Part shown: piece after piece, positions 35,176-46,765 of the stretch
How positions within the stretch are numbered: the stretch's first letter is position 1
Layout of the letters: each line of letters begins with the position of its first letter
Origin: Actinospineispora acaciae DSM 45401
GTDB taxonomy: Bacteria > Actinomycetota > Actinomycetes > Mycobacteriales > Pseudonocardiaceae
Assembly (NCBI RefSeq): GCF_000620785.1
Contig: NZ_JIAI01000001.1
Coordinates: forward strand, 434,001 to 498,000
Length of the DNA stretch: 64,000 nt
Reading direction: 5' to 3'
Notes under the pieces: generated by a model
Database searches by the model: none
The model's input: the letters and a program-made list of their open reading frames with translations, nothing else
What the model was told of the DNA's origin: nothing
Made by a program: the position numbers and the translations under genes

Positions 35176-36396
35176 TCAGCCCTTGGGGGTCAGCTTGCGC
35201 GGGTCGACGAACGGCTTCTCGACCACCGTGGCGTCCCTGGCGCCGGTCGGGGTCTCCACGGTCAGCCGGGTGCCCAGCGCGCTGAGGCCGATCGGCACCA
35301 TGGCCAGCCCGATGTTGCGCTCCAACCGGGGCGAGTGGCAGGCGCTGGTGACCTTGCCGACCAGCTCGCCGCCCGCCGACCGCACCGGGAACGGCTCCAG
35401 CATCGAGCCGTCGTTGTACGAGCCGAGCGGCATGCCGTCGATCTCCACGCCGACCAGCTGGCGCGAGACACCCTGCTGCTTGGCCCGGATCAGGGCCTGC
35501 TTGCCGATGAAGTCCGCCTCCTGCTCCAGGTCCACCATCCAGCGGTAGTCGTAGCCGACCTCCAGCGGGTTGGTGTCCAGCGTGATGTCGCAGCCGTAGG
35601 CGAGGATGCCGCCCTCGATGCGCCGGATGTGCGACGGGCCGATCGTGCGCATGCCGTGCGGCTCACCGGCCTGCCACACCCGGTCCCACAGCCGCCCGGC
35701 GTTCTGGGTCGCGGAGTACAGGTAGATCTCGTAGCCGATCTCCCCCGTGTAGCCGGTGCGGCTGACCACCACGTCCAGCCCGTCGAGGGTCTCGTGCCGC
35801 AGGTGGTAGTAGGGCATCTGCAGGATCGACGGCCCGAACAGGTCGGCCATCACCTCCTTGGCCTTCGGCCCCTGCACCTGCACCGGCGCGACGTCGATCT
35901 CGCGGACCGTCACGTTCCAGCCGCCGGCGTGCGCCACCCCCATCGCCCAGAGCCCGACGTCGCTGTCCGCCAGCGACAGCCAGAACCTGTTCTCCTCCAC
36001 GCGCAGCAGCACCGGGTCGTTGATGATGCCGCCGTCCGGCGCGGTGATGAACACGTACTTGCACTGGTCGACGGCGCATTTGGTGAGGTCACGGGGTACC
36101 AGCAGGTTGGTGAAGTCGAACGCGTCCGGCCCGGAGATCTCGATCTGGCGCTCCACGCCGACGTCCCACAGCGTCACCCCGTTGAGCAGCGACCAGTACT
36201 CGGAGACCGGGTCGCCGTAGTGGCGCGGGTGGTAGGTGTGGTTGTACACGCTGTACATCACCGGGCCGTGCTCCCGGGACTTCCAGAAGTACGGCGAGGT
36301 CCGCAGCCTGCTGTACAGCAGGATCTTCGGCGGTTCGACGATTCCCGGCGCGTTGTTCGTGCTCAGCGGGTTGTCCGGGTGCAGCACTTCGGTCAT
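35176..36396 (-). CDS. THF-dependent demethylase, DmdA/GcvT family
   Basis: The 406-residue protein has the GcvT fold: LRTSPYFWKSREHG, YSVYNHTYHPRHYG, LWDVGVERQIEISGPDA, GYTGEIGYEIYL and IRRIEGGILAYGCDIT. The stretch GGIINDPVLLRVEENRFWLS, with Asn-Asp where glycine-cleavage T proteins have Asp-Asp, and the overall pattern match DMSP demethylase DmdA more than GcvT. It should move a methyl group from a methyl-onium or methylamine donor to tetrahydrofolate. The substrate is uncertain: DMSP, glycine betaine or a relative. ATG 36396 has AAGAAGG upstream, and a tandem box at 36434. MetF follows in the operon. Confidence 0.75.
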   Translation of the reverse strand: MTEVLHPDNPLSTNNAPGIVEPPKILLYSRLRTSPYFWKSREHGPVMYSVYNHTYHPRHYGDPVSEYWSLLNGVTLWDVGVERQIEISGPDAFDFTNLLVPRDLTKCAVDQCKYVFITAPDGGIINDPVLLRVEENRFWLSLADSDVGLWAMGVAHAGGWNVTVREIDVAPVQVQGPKAKEVMADLFGPSILQMPYYHLRHETLDGLDVVVSRTGYTGEIGYEIYLYSATQNAGRLWDRVWQAGEPHGMRTIGPSHIRRIEGGILAYGCDITLDTNPLEVGYDYRWMVDLEQEADFIGKQALIRAKQQGVSRQLVGVEIDGMPLGSYNDGSMLEPFPVRSAGGELVGKVTSACHSPRLERNIGLAMVPIGLSALGTRLTVETPTGARDATVVEKPFVDPRKLTPKG

Positions 36397-36433
36397 GGAA
36401 CGGCCTTCTTTGGCTCGGAAACATGATGTTGAA

Positions 36434-36469
36434 GTTGCGTATTGAGCAACACCAAGTGCAGATCGCAAC
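36434..36469 (-). promoter_or_regulatory. Tandem IclR-type box upstream of the DmdA-like operon
   Basis: The plus strand reads GTTGC-N7-GCAAC-N2-CAAGT-N7-GCAAC, the cleanest copy of the five: the first unit is a perfect 5-bp inverted repeat. It lies 37 bases before the ATG at 36396. Its presence ties the demethylase-MetF pair to the same control as betB, the Rieske operon and the DMG oxidase. Confidence 0.7.
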
Positions 36470-36520
36470 AAGTGTGGCGCGCGGCCGCGTCGTCGTCAAT
36501 GCATGGGTGTGACCGGGCTC

Positions 36521-37768
36521 TCAGCTACCGAGGACGTGCAGGGCGGCCCAGAGCGCCAGCACCGACAGCACCAGCGCCGAGGGCACCGTGAGCAGGCCCA
36601 GGCGGGTGAACTCGGCCAGGTTCACGCGGTGTCGGTGCTGGTGGGCGACGCGGCGCCAGAGCAGGGTGGCCAGCGAGCCGGCGTAGGTCAGGTTGGGGCC
36701 GATGTTCACCCCGAGCAGCACGGCGAGCACCGGCCCCGGCCCGGACGGCGCGACCAGCGGCAGCAGCACCAGCACGGCGGGCAGGTTGTTGATCAGGTTG
36801 GCCAGCGCGGCGGCGAGCGCGGCGACGCCGAGCAGGGCGGGCAGCGTGGAGCCGGCCGGTACGAGGTGGCCCAGTCCTTCGGCGAGCCCGTTGTCGACCA
36901 CGGCCCGGACCACGACGGCGAGGGCGAGCACGAACGCGAGGAACCCGGGCGCGGCCGCCTTCGGGATGTCGAGCGGGCGGGTGCGGCGGCGGGCGATCGC
37001 GCGTACGGCCAACACCAGCGCGCCGGCGGCCGCGGCCCACGCCGGGTCGAGCCCGGCCGCCGACGCGAGCACGAAGCCGGCCAGCGTGGCACCGACGGTG
37101 ACCAGCGCGAAGACCGGGACCTCGGTGCTCTCGCCCGACACGGCGGCCGGCGCGTTCAGGTCGTCGTTCAGGTCGGCACGGAAGAAGCGACGCAACACCA
37201 GGTACTCGCACCCGATCGCGACCAGCCAGGGGCCGACCATCAGCCCGGCGAACCGGACGAAGCTCACCCCGCTGGCGGCGAACGCCAGCAGGTTGGTCAG
37301 GTTGGACACCGGCAGCAGCAGCGAGGCGCTGTTGGACAGGTGGGCGCAGGCGTACACATGGGGCTTCGGCCGGGCGCGCAGTCGTGCGGCGGTGGCGAAC
37401 ACCACCGGGGTCAGCAGCACGACGGTCGCGTCCAGGCTGAGCACCGCCGTGGTCACCGAGGCCAGCGCGAACACCGCCGCCAGCAGCCGCCCCGGCCGCC
37501 CCGCCGCCGCCCGGGCCAGCCACGCCCCGCAGGCCCGGAACACCCCCTCGTCGGCGCACAGCCGGGCCATCACCAGCACCGCCGCCAGGAACCCGACCAC
37601 CGGCCCCAGCCGTTGCACCTCGGCGACGGCACGCTCCGGCGAGATCGCCCCGGCGGCCACCAGCACGGCGGCGGCCGGCACCGCGACCGCCGCCTCCGGC
37701 CATCGGTACGGGCGGGCCACCGCCCACCCCAGCACCAGCAGGAGCAGGCCGGCGGACAGCACCTCCAT
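36521..37768 (-). CDS. SLC13/ArsB-type membrane permease
   Basis: The 415-residue protein has 10-12 hydrophobic spans and the ion-transporter-superfamily motifs LSLDATVVLLTPVV, SNSASLLLPVSNLTNLLAF, and a repeat of the second in LINNLPAVLVLLPL with GVNIGPNLTYAGSLATLLW. These paired motifs are typical of ArsB arsenite pumps and of related anion carriers. No arsenic gene is nearby, so the substrate is open. It lies between the demethylase operon promoter and the transglutaminase gene and has no obvious link to betaine use. Confidence 0.85.
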   Translation of the reverse strand: MEVLSAGLLLLVLGWAVARPYRWPEAAVAVPAAAVLVAAGAISPERAVAEVQRLGPVVGFLAAVLVMARLCADEGVFRACGAWLARAAAGRPGRLLAAVFALASVTTAVLSLDATVVLLTPVVFATAARLRARPKPHVYACAHLSNSASLLLPVSNLTNLLAFAASGVSFVRFAGLMVGPWLVAIGCEYLVLRRFFRADLNDDLNAPAAVSGESTEVPVFALVTVGATLAGFVLASAAGLDPAWAAAAGALVLAVRAIARRRTRPLDIPKAAAPGFLAFVLALAVVVRAVVDNGLAEGLGHLVPAGSTLPALLGVAALAAALANLINNLPAVLVLLPLVAPSGPGPVLAVLLGVNIGPNLTYAGSLATLLWRRVAHQHRHRVNLAEFTRLGLLTVPSALVLSVLALWAALHVLGS

Positions 37769-37829
37769 CGACAGGGAGTTCAGCGGACCAGCGCTCCGGG
37801 CACGACATCCACTGTCGCACGCGCTGGAG

Positions 37830-38492
37830 CTATCCGGCCCACGGCTGTGGTCGTTCGAGGCCGGGATAGCGGCGTGGCAGCTCGCCGGCGAGGAACTTCG
37901 CGGGGATGTCGTGGAAGGTGCCGTGCTCGGTCTGGTAGGTCAGGAAGGTGCGGCCCTCGGTGTCGAAGGGTTGGAGCAGCGCGTCGTGGACGCCGTCGAA
38001 CTCGACGGGTCGGACGCCGAGCCGGGCGCACAGGGCGGCGTTGAAGGTGGGAGTGACCTTGACCCAGCGGTCGTCGAGGCGTATCTCGGCGTAGCCGTGC
38101 CAGGCGAACACGTCGGTGCCCATGGCGGCGCGCAGCCGGCCGGTGCCGAAATGGTTCGTGACGTCGGCGAAGGCGGCGCGCGCCGGGATCCCGGACGCCC
38201 GGCACAGGGCCGTGAACACCGAGGCCTTGCTCACGCAGTATCCGTATCCGGCGGTGATCACGCTGCTGGCGCGATAGGTGTGCGGGTCGCGGAAGTAGTC
38301 GAGCAGCGAACCCCGCCCGGTGGCCACGGGGTGATCGTCGGGGAAGCCGTACGTGATGTCGTCACGGACGTGGTAGTAGATCGCGCGGGCTTTCTGCCGG
38401 GGCGTTGGCGCTGTCATGGCGGCGGCCGTCGCGCGGACCGTGGGATGGTCGCTGTCCACGTATTCGCCCGGTGACAGATAGACCTCGGTCAT
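37830..38492 (-). CDS. Transglutaminase-like cysteine protease-fold protein
   Basis: The 220-residue protein has a transglutaminase-core Cys in AGYGYCVSKASVFTAL and His in FAWHGYAEIRLDDRWVKVTPTFN. The third position of the usual Cys-His-Asp triad is Thr in VTPTFN, where most members have Asp. Some bacterial relatives share this form, so activity is uncertain. ATG 38492 was preferred; a TTG at 38528 would add 12 residues. No signal peptide is seen. The substrate and role are unknown, and the neighbours give no hint. Confidence 0.82.
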   Translation of the reverse strand: MTEVYLSPGEYVDSDHPTVRATAAAMTAPTPRQKARAIYYHVRDDITYGFPDDHPVATGRGSLLDYFRDPHTYRASSVITAGYGYCVSKASVFTALCRASGIPARAAFADVTNHFGTGRLRAAMGTDVFAWHGYAEIRLDDRWVKVTPTFNAALCARLGVRPVEFDGVHDALLQPFDTEGRTFLTYQTEHGTFHDIPAKFLAGELPRRYPGLERPQPWAG

Positions 38493-38543
38493 GCGCCCAT
38501 CGTCGAATTCGGTGGCCTCTCGGGTCAATCCTCGGATGTTCTG

Positions 38544-39242
38544 TCACGATTCCAAGTTGTGCCTTGGGGATAACCGGATCGTGAGCGCGACGAGTGCCAT
38601 CCCGGCCAGGATGTCCAGGACGTAGTGGTGACCGGTCGCTAGGACGACAAAAGCGGCGAGAAAAGGGAACAACCAGGCCAGCCACGCGGCTCGCGGAGCG
38701 GACCGACGCAGCACCGACCACGCGGCGTACGCGCACCAGGTCGTCCAGGCGATGTGCATGCTCGGCATGGCGGCCAGCAGGTTCACCCCGGGGCGGGGAG
38801 CGCGAGACGCGGCTCCGTAGAGGATGTCGTGCGTTGCCATGTAGTCGACGATGCCGTCCTGGGCAAAGCGGGGCGGAGACTCCGGAAAGAGCCACACGAG
38901 CGGGAGGTCGAGGAGCATCGTCATCACGAGAACGGTGCGCAGGTGGCCGTAGCGCGCCGGCCAACGGAAATAGAGCCAGATCAGGGTGGCGGGTACCGCG
39001 ATGACGCAGAGCCGGTAGAAGTATCCGGTGAGGTGGATCGCGGCCGGATGCGCGAGCATCGCATGGTTCAGCGGGTGTTCAACGGCGATCCGAAGGGTCT
39101 GCTCCAGGCTTTGGACGAGCACGGCATTGCTTGTCGCCGTGGGTTCGCCGCGGTCGATTTCGGCCCGGGCCAGGCCGAAGGCGAGGTAGCCGCCGACAAG
39201 CAGCGGTGCTTCGAGATACCACGGCGGCCGGCCGGTCAGCAC
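38544..39242 (-). CDS. PAP2-family membrane phosphatase
   Basis: The 232-residue protein has about six membrane spans with the PAP2 motifs [10 protein letters not shown] (motif 2) and [11 protein letters not shown] (motif 3); the first motif is weak, as in many inositol-phosphoceramide-synthase-like members. It may dephosphorylate a lipid phosphate or transfer a phosphoalcohol. The GTG at 39242 overlaps the end of sdaA by seven bases (GTGCTGA), so it is translationally coupled to the sarcosine oxidase operon. A link to choline is thinkable: release of choline phosphate head groups feeds this pathway. That is only a suggestion. Confidence 0.78.
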   Translation of the reverse strand: MLTGRPPWYLEAPLLVGGYLAFGLARAEIDRGEPTATSNAVLVQSLEQTLRIAVEHPLNHAMLAHPAAIHLTGYFYRLCVIAVPATLIWLYFRWPARYGHLRTVLVMTMLLDLPLVWLFPESPPRFAQDGIVDYMATHDILYGAASRAPRPGVNLLAAMPSMHIAWTTWCAYAAWSVLRRSAPRAAWLAWLFPFLAAFVVLATGHHYVLDILAGMALVALTIRLSPRHNLES

Positions 39243-40597
39243 TCGATGACGTTGACGGCGAGGCCGCCTCGTGCGGTCTCCTTGTACTTGACCTTCATGT
39301 CGGCGCCGGTCTCGCGCATCGTCTTGATCACCTTGTCCAGGCTGACCACGTGGGTGCCGTCGCCGCGCAGGGCGATACGGGCGGCGTTGATGGCCTTCAC
39401 CGACGCCATGGCATTGCGTTCGATGCAGGGTATCTGGACCAGGCCGCCGACCGGGTCGCAGGTCAGCCCGAGGTTGTGCTCCATGCCGATCTCGGCGGCG
39501 TTCTCCACCTGGCGCGGGGTGCCGCCGAGCACCTCGCACAGCGCGCCGGCGGCCATCGAGCAGGCCGAGCCGACCTCGCCCTGGCAGCCGACCTCGGCGC
39601 CGGATATGGACGCGTTCTCCTTGTAGATCGCGCCGATCGCGCCGGCGGTGAGCAGGAAGCGGACCACGCCGTCGTCGTCGGCGCCGGGCACGAACCGGGT
39701 GTAGTAGTGCAGCACGGCGGGCACGATCCCGGCCGCGCCGTTCGTGGGCGCGGTGACCACCCGCCCGCCGGAGGCATTCTCCTCGTTCACGGCCAGCGCG
39801 AACAGCGAGACCCAGTCCATCACCTGCAGTGGGTCCGGGTTGCCGGCCTCCGCGCGCAGCCGGCGGTGCAGCTCGGCGGCCCGTCGCCGTACCCGCAGCC
39901 CGCCGGGCATCACACCGTCGGTGGCGCAGCCGCGCTCGACGCACTCGCGCATCACCCGCCAGATGCGCAGCAGGCCGTCTCGCACGTCGTTATGAGTGCG
40001 GCGGGACAGTTCGTTGGCCAGCATCACGCCGCTGATCGGCAGGCCGGTGTCGGCGCAGTGCGCGAGCAGCTCGGCGGCGCTGTGGAACGGGTGGGCGACG
40101 GGAGTGTCGTCGGGGATGAGGCGCGAGTGCGAGCCGTCCAGTACGAACCCGCCGCCCACGGAGTAGTAGGTGCGTTCGGCCAGCACGGCGCCGTCGGCGG
40201 CGCGGGCGGTGAACAGCATGCCGTTGGGGTGCAGCGGCAGGGTGCGGCGGCGGTGGAGCACGAGATGGTCGGGCTCGCGGAAGCCGACCTCGTGCTTGCC
40301 AAGCAGCCACAGGCGGCCGGACTCCCGGATCTCGCGGATCCGTGCCGGGGCAGCGTCGGTGTCGACTGTTTCGGGGCGCTCGCCGGTGAGGCCGAGGAGG
40401 ACCGCGGCCGGTGAGCCGTGCCCGTGGCCGGTGGCGCCGAGCGAGCCGAACAGCTCGCAGCGGACCTGGGCAACCTCGGGCAGGGTGCCGTCCTCGGCCA
40501 GGGCGGTGACGAACCGCAGGGCGGCCCGCATCGGGCCGACGGTGTGCGACGAGGACGGTCCGATGCCGATGCTGAACAGCTCGAATACGCTGATCAA
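39236..40597 (-). CDS. sdaA: L-serine ammonia-lyase (iron-sulfur)
   Basis: The 453-residue enzyme converts serine to pyruvate and ammonia with a [4Fe-4S] cluster. The N-terminal domain begins [25 protein letters not shown]. The catalytic domain has cluster cysteines in [17 protein letters not shown] and [18 protein letters not shown], and [18 protein letters not shown]. The TTG at 40597 has GGGAG upstream and overlaps the soxG stop. Being the last catabolic gene of the sarcosine operon, it finishes the route from choline carbon to pyruvate. Confidence 0.92.
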   Translation of the reverse strand: MISVFELFSIGIGPSSSHTVGPMRAALRFVTALAEDGTLPEVAQVRCELFGSLGATGHGHGSPAAVLLGLTGERPETVDTDAAPARIREIRESGRLWLLGKHEVGFREPDHLVLHRRRTLPLHPNGMLFTARAADGAVLAERTYYSVGGGFVLDGSHSRLIPDDTPVAHPFHSAAELLAHCADTGLPISGVMLANELSRRTHNDVRDGLLRIWRVMRECVERGCATDGVMPGGLRVRRRAAELHRRLRAEAGNPDPLQVMDWVSLFALAVNEENASGGRVVTAPTNGAAGIVPAVLHYYTRFVPGADDDGVVRFLLTAGAIGAIYKENASISGAEVGCQGEVGSACSMAAGALCEVLGGTPRQVENAAEIGMEHNLGLTCDPVGGLVQIPCIERNAMASVKAINAARIALRGDGTHVVSLDKVIKTMRETGADMKVKYKETARGGLAVNVIEC

Positions 40598-41154
40598 GGG
40601 AGGTACTCCCGAGCGGCGTCGGTGAGCCAGGCGGCCAGGTAGCCGGCGAACGAGCCGCGCACCAGCAGGCGGTAGGTCGGTGTCTGGTCGGTCTGCCAGA
40701 GGATCACCTGCGCCTTGGCCACCATCGTCTGTGCGCAGTGGCCGGCGGCGAAGGCGCGCGGGTGCAGGTCGAGCTGGCAGCCCTTCTCCAGCAGGTCGGT
40801 GGCGCGCTCGCCGGACACCTCGATGGTGGTGCGGTTGGCCGAGACGTCGACGGCCGAACCTCGGGATCCAGCGAGCGCGGCATGGAGCCGGCCGACCAGC
40901 TCGGGGGCGTCGCCGTCCGGGCCGACCACCAGCCATTCGTCCGGGCCGAGCCACAGCGCGTGGCGTCCGCGCAGGGCGGCCACGGTGTTCGGTTCGCTGG
41001 GCAGTAAGCCGCCCAGGACCTCGGCGACCGCGGTGTCGGACGGGTCGGCTCGGAGGTTCACCTCGGCGGAGAACGGCAGTTCGGCGATTCGTACGGCGGG
41101 GGCTTCGAGGACGAGCCCGTCCAGTGGGCTTCGGCGGAGCTGGTCAGCCGTCAC
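40594..41154 (-). CDS. soxG: Sarcosine oxidase, gamma subunit
   Basis: The 186-residue protein has the SoxG pattern: [66 protein letters not shown] and [14 protein letters not shown]. It is the small structural subunit of the heterotetrameric enzyme that oxidises sarcosine to glycine. The GTG at 41154 overlaps the soxA stop, and its own stop overlaps the sdaA start. The frame is open upstream inside soxA, but translation there would give no SoxG-like sequence. Confidence 0.9.
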   Translation of the reverse strand: MTADQLRRSPLDGLVLEAPAVRIAELPFSAEVNLRADPSDTAVAEVLGGLLPSEPNTVAALRGRHALWLGPDEWLVVGPDGDAPELVGRLHAALAGSRGSAVDVSANRTTIEVSGERATDLLEKGCQLDLHPRAFAAGHCAQTMVAKAQVILWQTDQTPTYRLLVRGSFAGYLAAWLTDAAREYLP

Positions 41155-43936
41155 GGCGGGCTCCTTCCCGGTCGTAGAAGATCGGTTCGGTGACGGTCGC
41201 GGCGATCGTCCGGTCGCCCAGCGGGGCCAGCAGGGTCTGGCCGATGCGGTTGCGGCCGTCGCGGACCAGGGCGAGCGCGAACGTGCGCTCCAGCGCGGCG
41301 CTGTGGTAGCTCGACGTGACGTGGCCAAGCATGGGTACGGGCGCGCGCTCCGGAGTGCCCTGGGCGACCAGTTGCGCGCCCTCGGGGAGCAGCTCGCGGC
41401 GGTCCACCGGGAGCAGCCCGACCAGGTGCTTGCGGTCGGTGCGGGCGGTGTCCGGGCGGGACAGCGAGCGGCGGCCCACGAAGTCCTTGCGGGTGGACAC
41501 GATCCAGCTCATGCCCAGGTCCTCCGGGGTGACGGTGCCGTCGGTGTCCTGCCCGACGATCGGGAACCCCTTCTCCGCACGCAGTACGTGCATGGTCTCG
41601 GTGCCGTACGGAATGATGCCGTACTCCTCGCCGGCGGCCAGGATCGCCTCCCAGGCGGCGAGCCCGTGCCAGCTCGCCACGTTGACCTCGAAGGCAAGCT
41701 CGCCGGAGAACGACACCCTGGCGATCCGCGCCGGGATGCCGTTCGCGAGCGTGGTGTCCCGCACGGTCATGAAGGGAAACGCCTCGTTCGCGCAGTCCAG
41801 CGCCGGGGCCAGCCGCGCGACCACCGACCGGGACCTCGGGCCGACCACCGCGACCGTGGCCCACTGCTCGGTGACCGAGGTGAACGTGACGTCCAGCTCC
41901 GGCCACTCGGTCTGCGACCACTCCTCCAGCCAGTCCAGCACGGCGGCCGCGTTGCCGGTGGTGGTGGTCAGGTAGTAGTGGTCCTCGGCGAGCCGGATCA
42001 CCACGCCGTCGTCGAACACCATGCCGTCGGCGGTGCACATGACGCCGTAGCGGGCCGAGCCGACCTTCAGCTTGGCGAACGCGTTGGTGTAGATCCGGTT
42101 CAGGAACTGCCCCGCGTCCCGACCGATCACGTCGATCTTGCCGAGGGTGGAGGCGTCCTGCATGCCCACCCCGGTGCGCGCGGCCCGGCACTCGCGCAGC
42201 ACGGCGGCGTGCATGTCCTCGCCGGGCCGGGGGAAGTACCACGGCCGCTTCCACTGGCCGACGTTCTCGAACTCCGCGCCGGCCGCGACGTGCCAGGGCT
42301 GGATCGAGGTGACCCGCACCGGGTCCAGCAGCTCGCCCCGGTCGCGGCCGGCCATCAGGGCGAACGACACCGGCGTGTACGGCGGGCGGAACGTGGTGGT
42401 GCCCAGCTCGCCCGGCGAGCCGAGGCCGAGCGCTTCGGCGATCACGCCGCTGGCCAGCACGCCGGAGGTGCGGCCCTGGTCGTGGCCGGTGCCGATGGTG
42501 GTGTAGCGCTTGACGTGCTCGGCGGAGCGCATCCCCGCCCCGGTGGCCCGGTGGACGTCGGCCACCGTGGCGTCGCGCTGCAGGTCGACGAAGTGGTCGC
42601 GCCAGTCCGTCGAGTCGCCAGGCGCCAGCCACACCGGGCCGGCCGGGGCCACCGGGCGGGTCGACGCTTCGGGCAGCTCAGGGGCCGGCCCCGGGTAGCC
42701 CACCGCGGCGGCAGCGGACGCACCGACCCGGGCCCCGTCCGCGAGGCAGCCGGCCAGGTCGAGCGTGCCGGCCACCGCCCCGGCCACGCCGATGGCCTCG
42801 TCACCGGGCACCGGCACGAACCCGGCCAGCCCGTCGTCCCAGCGCAGGTCGCCCGGGGACTGGGCGTACAAATGCACCGCCGGGTTCCAGCCGCCGGAGA
42901 CCGCGAGAAGGTCGGCGTCCAGCCACTGTGACTCGCCGACCCGTACGCCGGTGATCCGCCGCTCCCCTGCTGTACCCGTGACCATCGAACCGGCCAACAC
43001 CGGGATGCCGGCGTTCTCGGCGGCGGACACGAGCGCGCGCGGAGGATCGGCGCGGGTGTCGACCAGCGCGGCCACCTCGGCGCCCGCCGCCGCCAGGTCC
43101 AGCGCCGTGTCGTATGCGCTGTCGTTCGTGGTGAGCACCACGGCCCGGCGGCCGGGCAGCACCGCGTACCGGTTCAGGTAGGTCCGCACCGCGCCGGCCA
43201 GCATCACCCCGGGCCGGTCGTTGTCCGCGAACACCAGCGGCCGCTCGTGCGCCCCGGTGGCCAGCACCACCCGCCGCGCCCGCACGTGCCACAGCCGCTG
43301 CCGGGACACGTGCTCCGGCGCTGCCGGCCCGAGGTGGTCGGCCCGCCGCTCGGCGACCACCAGGTACGTGCCGTCACGGCGCAGCGCGGTGGCGCGCGGC
43401 AGCACCCGCACCTCCGGACGCCCGGCCAGCTCCGCGAACGCCGACGCCACCCAGTCCAGCGCGGCACCGTCGGAGAGCAGCCGGCCGCCCGGCTCGGGCT
43501 GGTCGTCCACCAGCATGACCCGGGCGCCGCCGGCGGACGCGGCCAGCGCGGCGGCCAGCCCCGCCGGGCCGGCCCCGACCACCAGCACGTCGGTGTGCAC
43601 GTACTTCTTGTCGTACACGGCCTGATCCGGCGTCGGATCCAGCCGCCCCACCCCGGACAGGGTCCGCGCCGCCAGCCCGTCGAACAGCTCGACGGTGGTG
43701 GCCGGCAGCATCGGCTCGTCCGCCTGCAGCAGCGCGTTCGGCTCGGTCACATCGGCGGTGAAGATCCCGCGCGGGCGCCGCCGGTAGATCGAAGGGCCGA
43801 CCTCGATGATCCCATTCGCGAGCATCGCGGACGCCACCGTGTCACCCCGGTAGCCGGTCAGCTCCCTGCCGTCCACGCTGAACCGCAACGGCGCGTCCCG
43901 GTCGATCCGCCCGCCGGAGGGCAGCCGGCCGGTCAC
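41144..43936 (-). CDS. soxA: Sarcosine oxidase, alpha subunit
   Basis: The 930-residue subunit has an N-terminal ferredoxin-like domain ([27 protein letters not shown] in part), a dinucleotide-binding core with [15 protein letters not shown] and [20 protein letters not shown], and a C-terminal GcvT-like folate domain (from about residue 570, [18 protein letters not shown]). The enzyme oxidises sarcosine to glycine and passes the methyl carbon to THF as methylene-THF. Length is close to the usual 960-1000. The GTG at 43936 overlaps the soxD stop; the frame stays open much further upstream, but that part is antisense to frame usage of soxD and soxB. Confidence 0.93.
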   Translation of the reverse strand: MTGRLPSGGRIDRDAPLRFSVDGRELTGYRGDTVASAMLANGIIEVGPSIYRRRPRGIFTADVTEPNALLQADEPMLPATTVELFDGLAARTLSGVGRLDPTPDQAVYDKKYVHTDVLVVGAGPAGLAAALAASAGGARVMLVDDQPEPGGRLLSDGAALDWVASAFAELAGRPEVRVLPRATALRRDGTYLVVAERRADHLGPAAPEHVSRQRLWHVRARRVVLATGAHERPLVFADNDRPGVMLAGAVRTYLNRYAVLPGRRAVVLTTNDSAYDTALDLAAAGAEVAALVDTRADPPRALVSAAENAGIPVLAGSMVTGTAGERRITGVRVGESQWLDADLLAVSGGWNPAVHLYAQSPGDLRWDDGLAGFVPVPGDEAIGVAGAVAGTLDLAGCLADGARVGASAAAAVGYPGPAPELPEASTRPVAPAGPVWLAPGDSTDWRDHFVDLQRDATVADVHRATGAGMRSAEHVKRYTTIGTGHDQGRTSGVLASGVIAEALGLGSPGELGTTTFRPPYTPVSFALMAGRDRGELLDPVRVTSIQPWHVAAGAEFENVGQWKRPWYFPRPGEDMHAAVLRECRAARTGVGMQDASTLGKIDVIGRDAGQFLNRIYTNAFAKLKVGSARYGVMCTADGMVFDDGVVIRLAEDHYYLTTTTGNAAAVLDWLEEWSQTEWPELDVTFTSVTEQWATVAVVGPRSRSVVARLAPALDCANEAFPFMTVRDTTLANGIPARIARVSFSGELAFEVNVASWHGLAAWEAILAAGEEYGIIPYGTETMHVLRAEKGFPIVGQDTDGTVTPEDLGMSWIVSTRKDFVGRRSLSRPDTARTDRKHLVGLLPVDRRELLPEGAQLVAQGTPERAPVPMLGHVTSSYHSAALERTFALALVRDGRNRIGQTLLAPLGDRTIAATVTEPIFYDREGARRDG

Positions 43937-44199
43937 GCCCGCTCCCCCATCCGGTAGACGGCGTCGATCCGGTTGCTGACGGTGTCCCGGACGACGTTGA
44001 ACCAGCGCCGGCAGCCGGCGGAGTGCACCCACCGCTCGGCGAACGTGCCCTTCGGGTTGTCCCTGACGAACAGGTACTCCCCCCACGCGGCGTCGTCCAG
44101 CTCCAGCGGCCGCTCCGGGTAGGCCACGTGCGCCTGCCCGCCGTAGTGGAACTCGGTCTCCTCGCGCGGCCCGCACCACGGGCAGCCGATCTGCAACAT
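43933..44199 (-). CDS. soxD: Sarcosine oxidase, delta subunit
   Basis: The 88-residue zinc-binding subunit begins [28 protein letters not shown], with the conserved Cys-x2-Cys and His ligands, and continues [28 protein letters not shown]. It is the smallest part of the sarcosine oxidase heterotetramer. It lies nine bases after soxB and overlaps the soxA GTG. The order glyA-soxB-soxD-soxA-soxG is the standard one. Confidence 0.94.
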   Translation of the reverse strand: MLQIGCPWCGPREETEFHYGGQAHVAYPERPLELDDAAWGEYLFVRDNPKGTFAERWVHSAGCRRWFNVVRDTVSNRIDAVYRMGERA

Positions 44200-44208
44200 C
44201 GCGGTCTC

Positions 44209-45425
44209 CTAGTGGGCGACGGCGGCGGCGCCGTGCTCGTCGATGAGGGCGCCGGTGGTGAACCGGTCCAGGCCGAACGGCGCGGCCAGCGGGTCCGGCT
44301 CGCCGTGCGCGAGAAGGTGCGCGAACACCCAGCCGGCCGCCGGGGTGGCCTTGAAGCCGCCGGTCCCCCAGCCGCAGTTGATGAACAGGTTCTCCACCGG
44401 GGTCGGGCCGATGATCGGTGAGGCGTCCGGGGTGACGTCCACTACCCCGGCCCAGGAACGGATCATGTGCGCCCGACTGAAGATCGGAAACAGCTCCACG
44501 GCGGCGGCCATCTGCTCCTCGATGACGTGCCCGGAGCCGCGCTGGCCGTAGGAGTTGTACGAGTCGATGCCCGCGCCCATCACCAGCTCGCCCTTGTGCG
44601 CCTGGCTGACGTAGACGTGCACGTGGTTGGACATCACCACGGTGGGGTGCACGGGCTCCAGCAGCTCCGAGACCAGCGCCTGCAGCGGATGGCTCTGCAC
44701 CGGCAGCCGCAGCCCCGCCGCGCCGGCGAGCACGCTGGAGTGCCCGGCCGCCGCCAGCCCGACCCGGCCGGCCCGGATCGTCCCCCGGCTGGTGTCCACA
44801 CCGGTGACCCGGCCGGCGCCGTCCCGGAGGAACCCGGTGACCTCGCAGCCCTGGATCAGGTCCACCCCCAGCTCGTCCGCCTTCCGGGCGAACGCCCAGG
44901 CCACGTGGTCGTGCTTGGCGATGCCCGCCCTGGGCTGCCAGGTGCCGCCGAGCACCGGGTAGCGGGCGTCCGGCGAGACGTTCAGGATCGGGCACACCTT
45001 CTGCGCCTCGCCAGGGTCCAGCCACTCGCTGTCGATCCCGTTCAGCCGGTTCGCGTACACCCGCCGCATGCTGTCCCGCACGTCCTGGAGGGTGTGCGCG
45101 AGGTTCAGCACGCCGCGCTGGCTGAACAGGAAGTCGTAGTCCAGCTCCGCCGGCAGCCCCTCCCACAGCTTCAGCGCGTGCTCGTAGATCGCCGCGCTCT
45201 CGTCCCACAGGTAGTTGGACCGGATGATCGTGGTGTTGCGGGCCATGTTCCCGCCGGCCAGCCAGCCCTTCTCCAACACCGCCACGTTGCGCACGCCGTG
45301 CCGGCCGGCCAGGTAGTAGGCGGTGGCCAGGCCGTGCCCGCCCGCCCCGACGATCACCACGTCGTAGCTCGGCTTCGGGTCGGGGTTGCGCCACAGCCAC
45401 TCCGGCTGCTCGGGCAGGGCCTGGC

Positions 45426-45429
<4 letters not shown>
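44209..45429 (-). CDS. soxB: Sarcosine oxidase, beta subunit
   Basis: The 406-residue subunit holds the catalytic flavin: [18 protein letters not shown] near residue 25, [13 protein letters not shown] including the region that binds FMN covalently, and [14 protein letters not shown] at the end. It oxidises sarcosine. The GTG at 45429 overlaps the glyA stop (GTGA), so translation is coupled. A histidine-rich stretch [18 protein letters not shown] is typical of the family. Confidence 0.94.
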
Positions 45430-46697
<1,268 letters not shown>

Positions 46698-46765
46698 GCC
46701 GCTCCTCAGTTGAAGTACCTGTGGCAGGCGTTCTGAAATATCAGTTGTACGCTAGGCTAGGAAGC

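Noticed and set aside
36521-37768. Arsenic resistance operon
   Set aside because: The permease has ArsB-like motifs, but no arsR, arsC or arsA lies near, so arsenite transport is not supported.
46698-46765. A sixth tandem IclR box in the glyA promoter
   Set aside because: GTTGA-N7-GTGGC is present, but neither half-site nor the 19-base spacing of the other five sites is kept.
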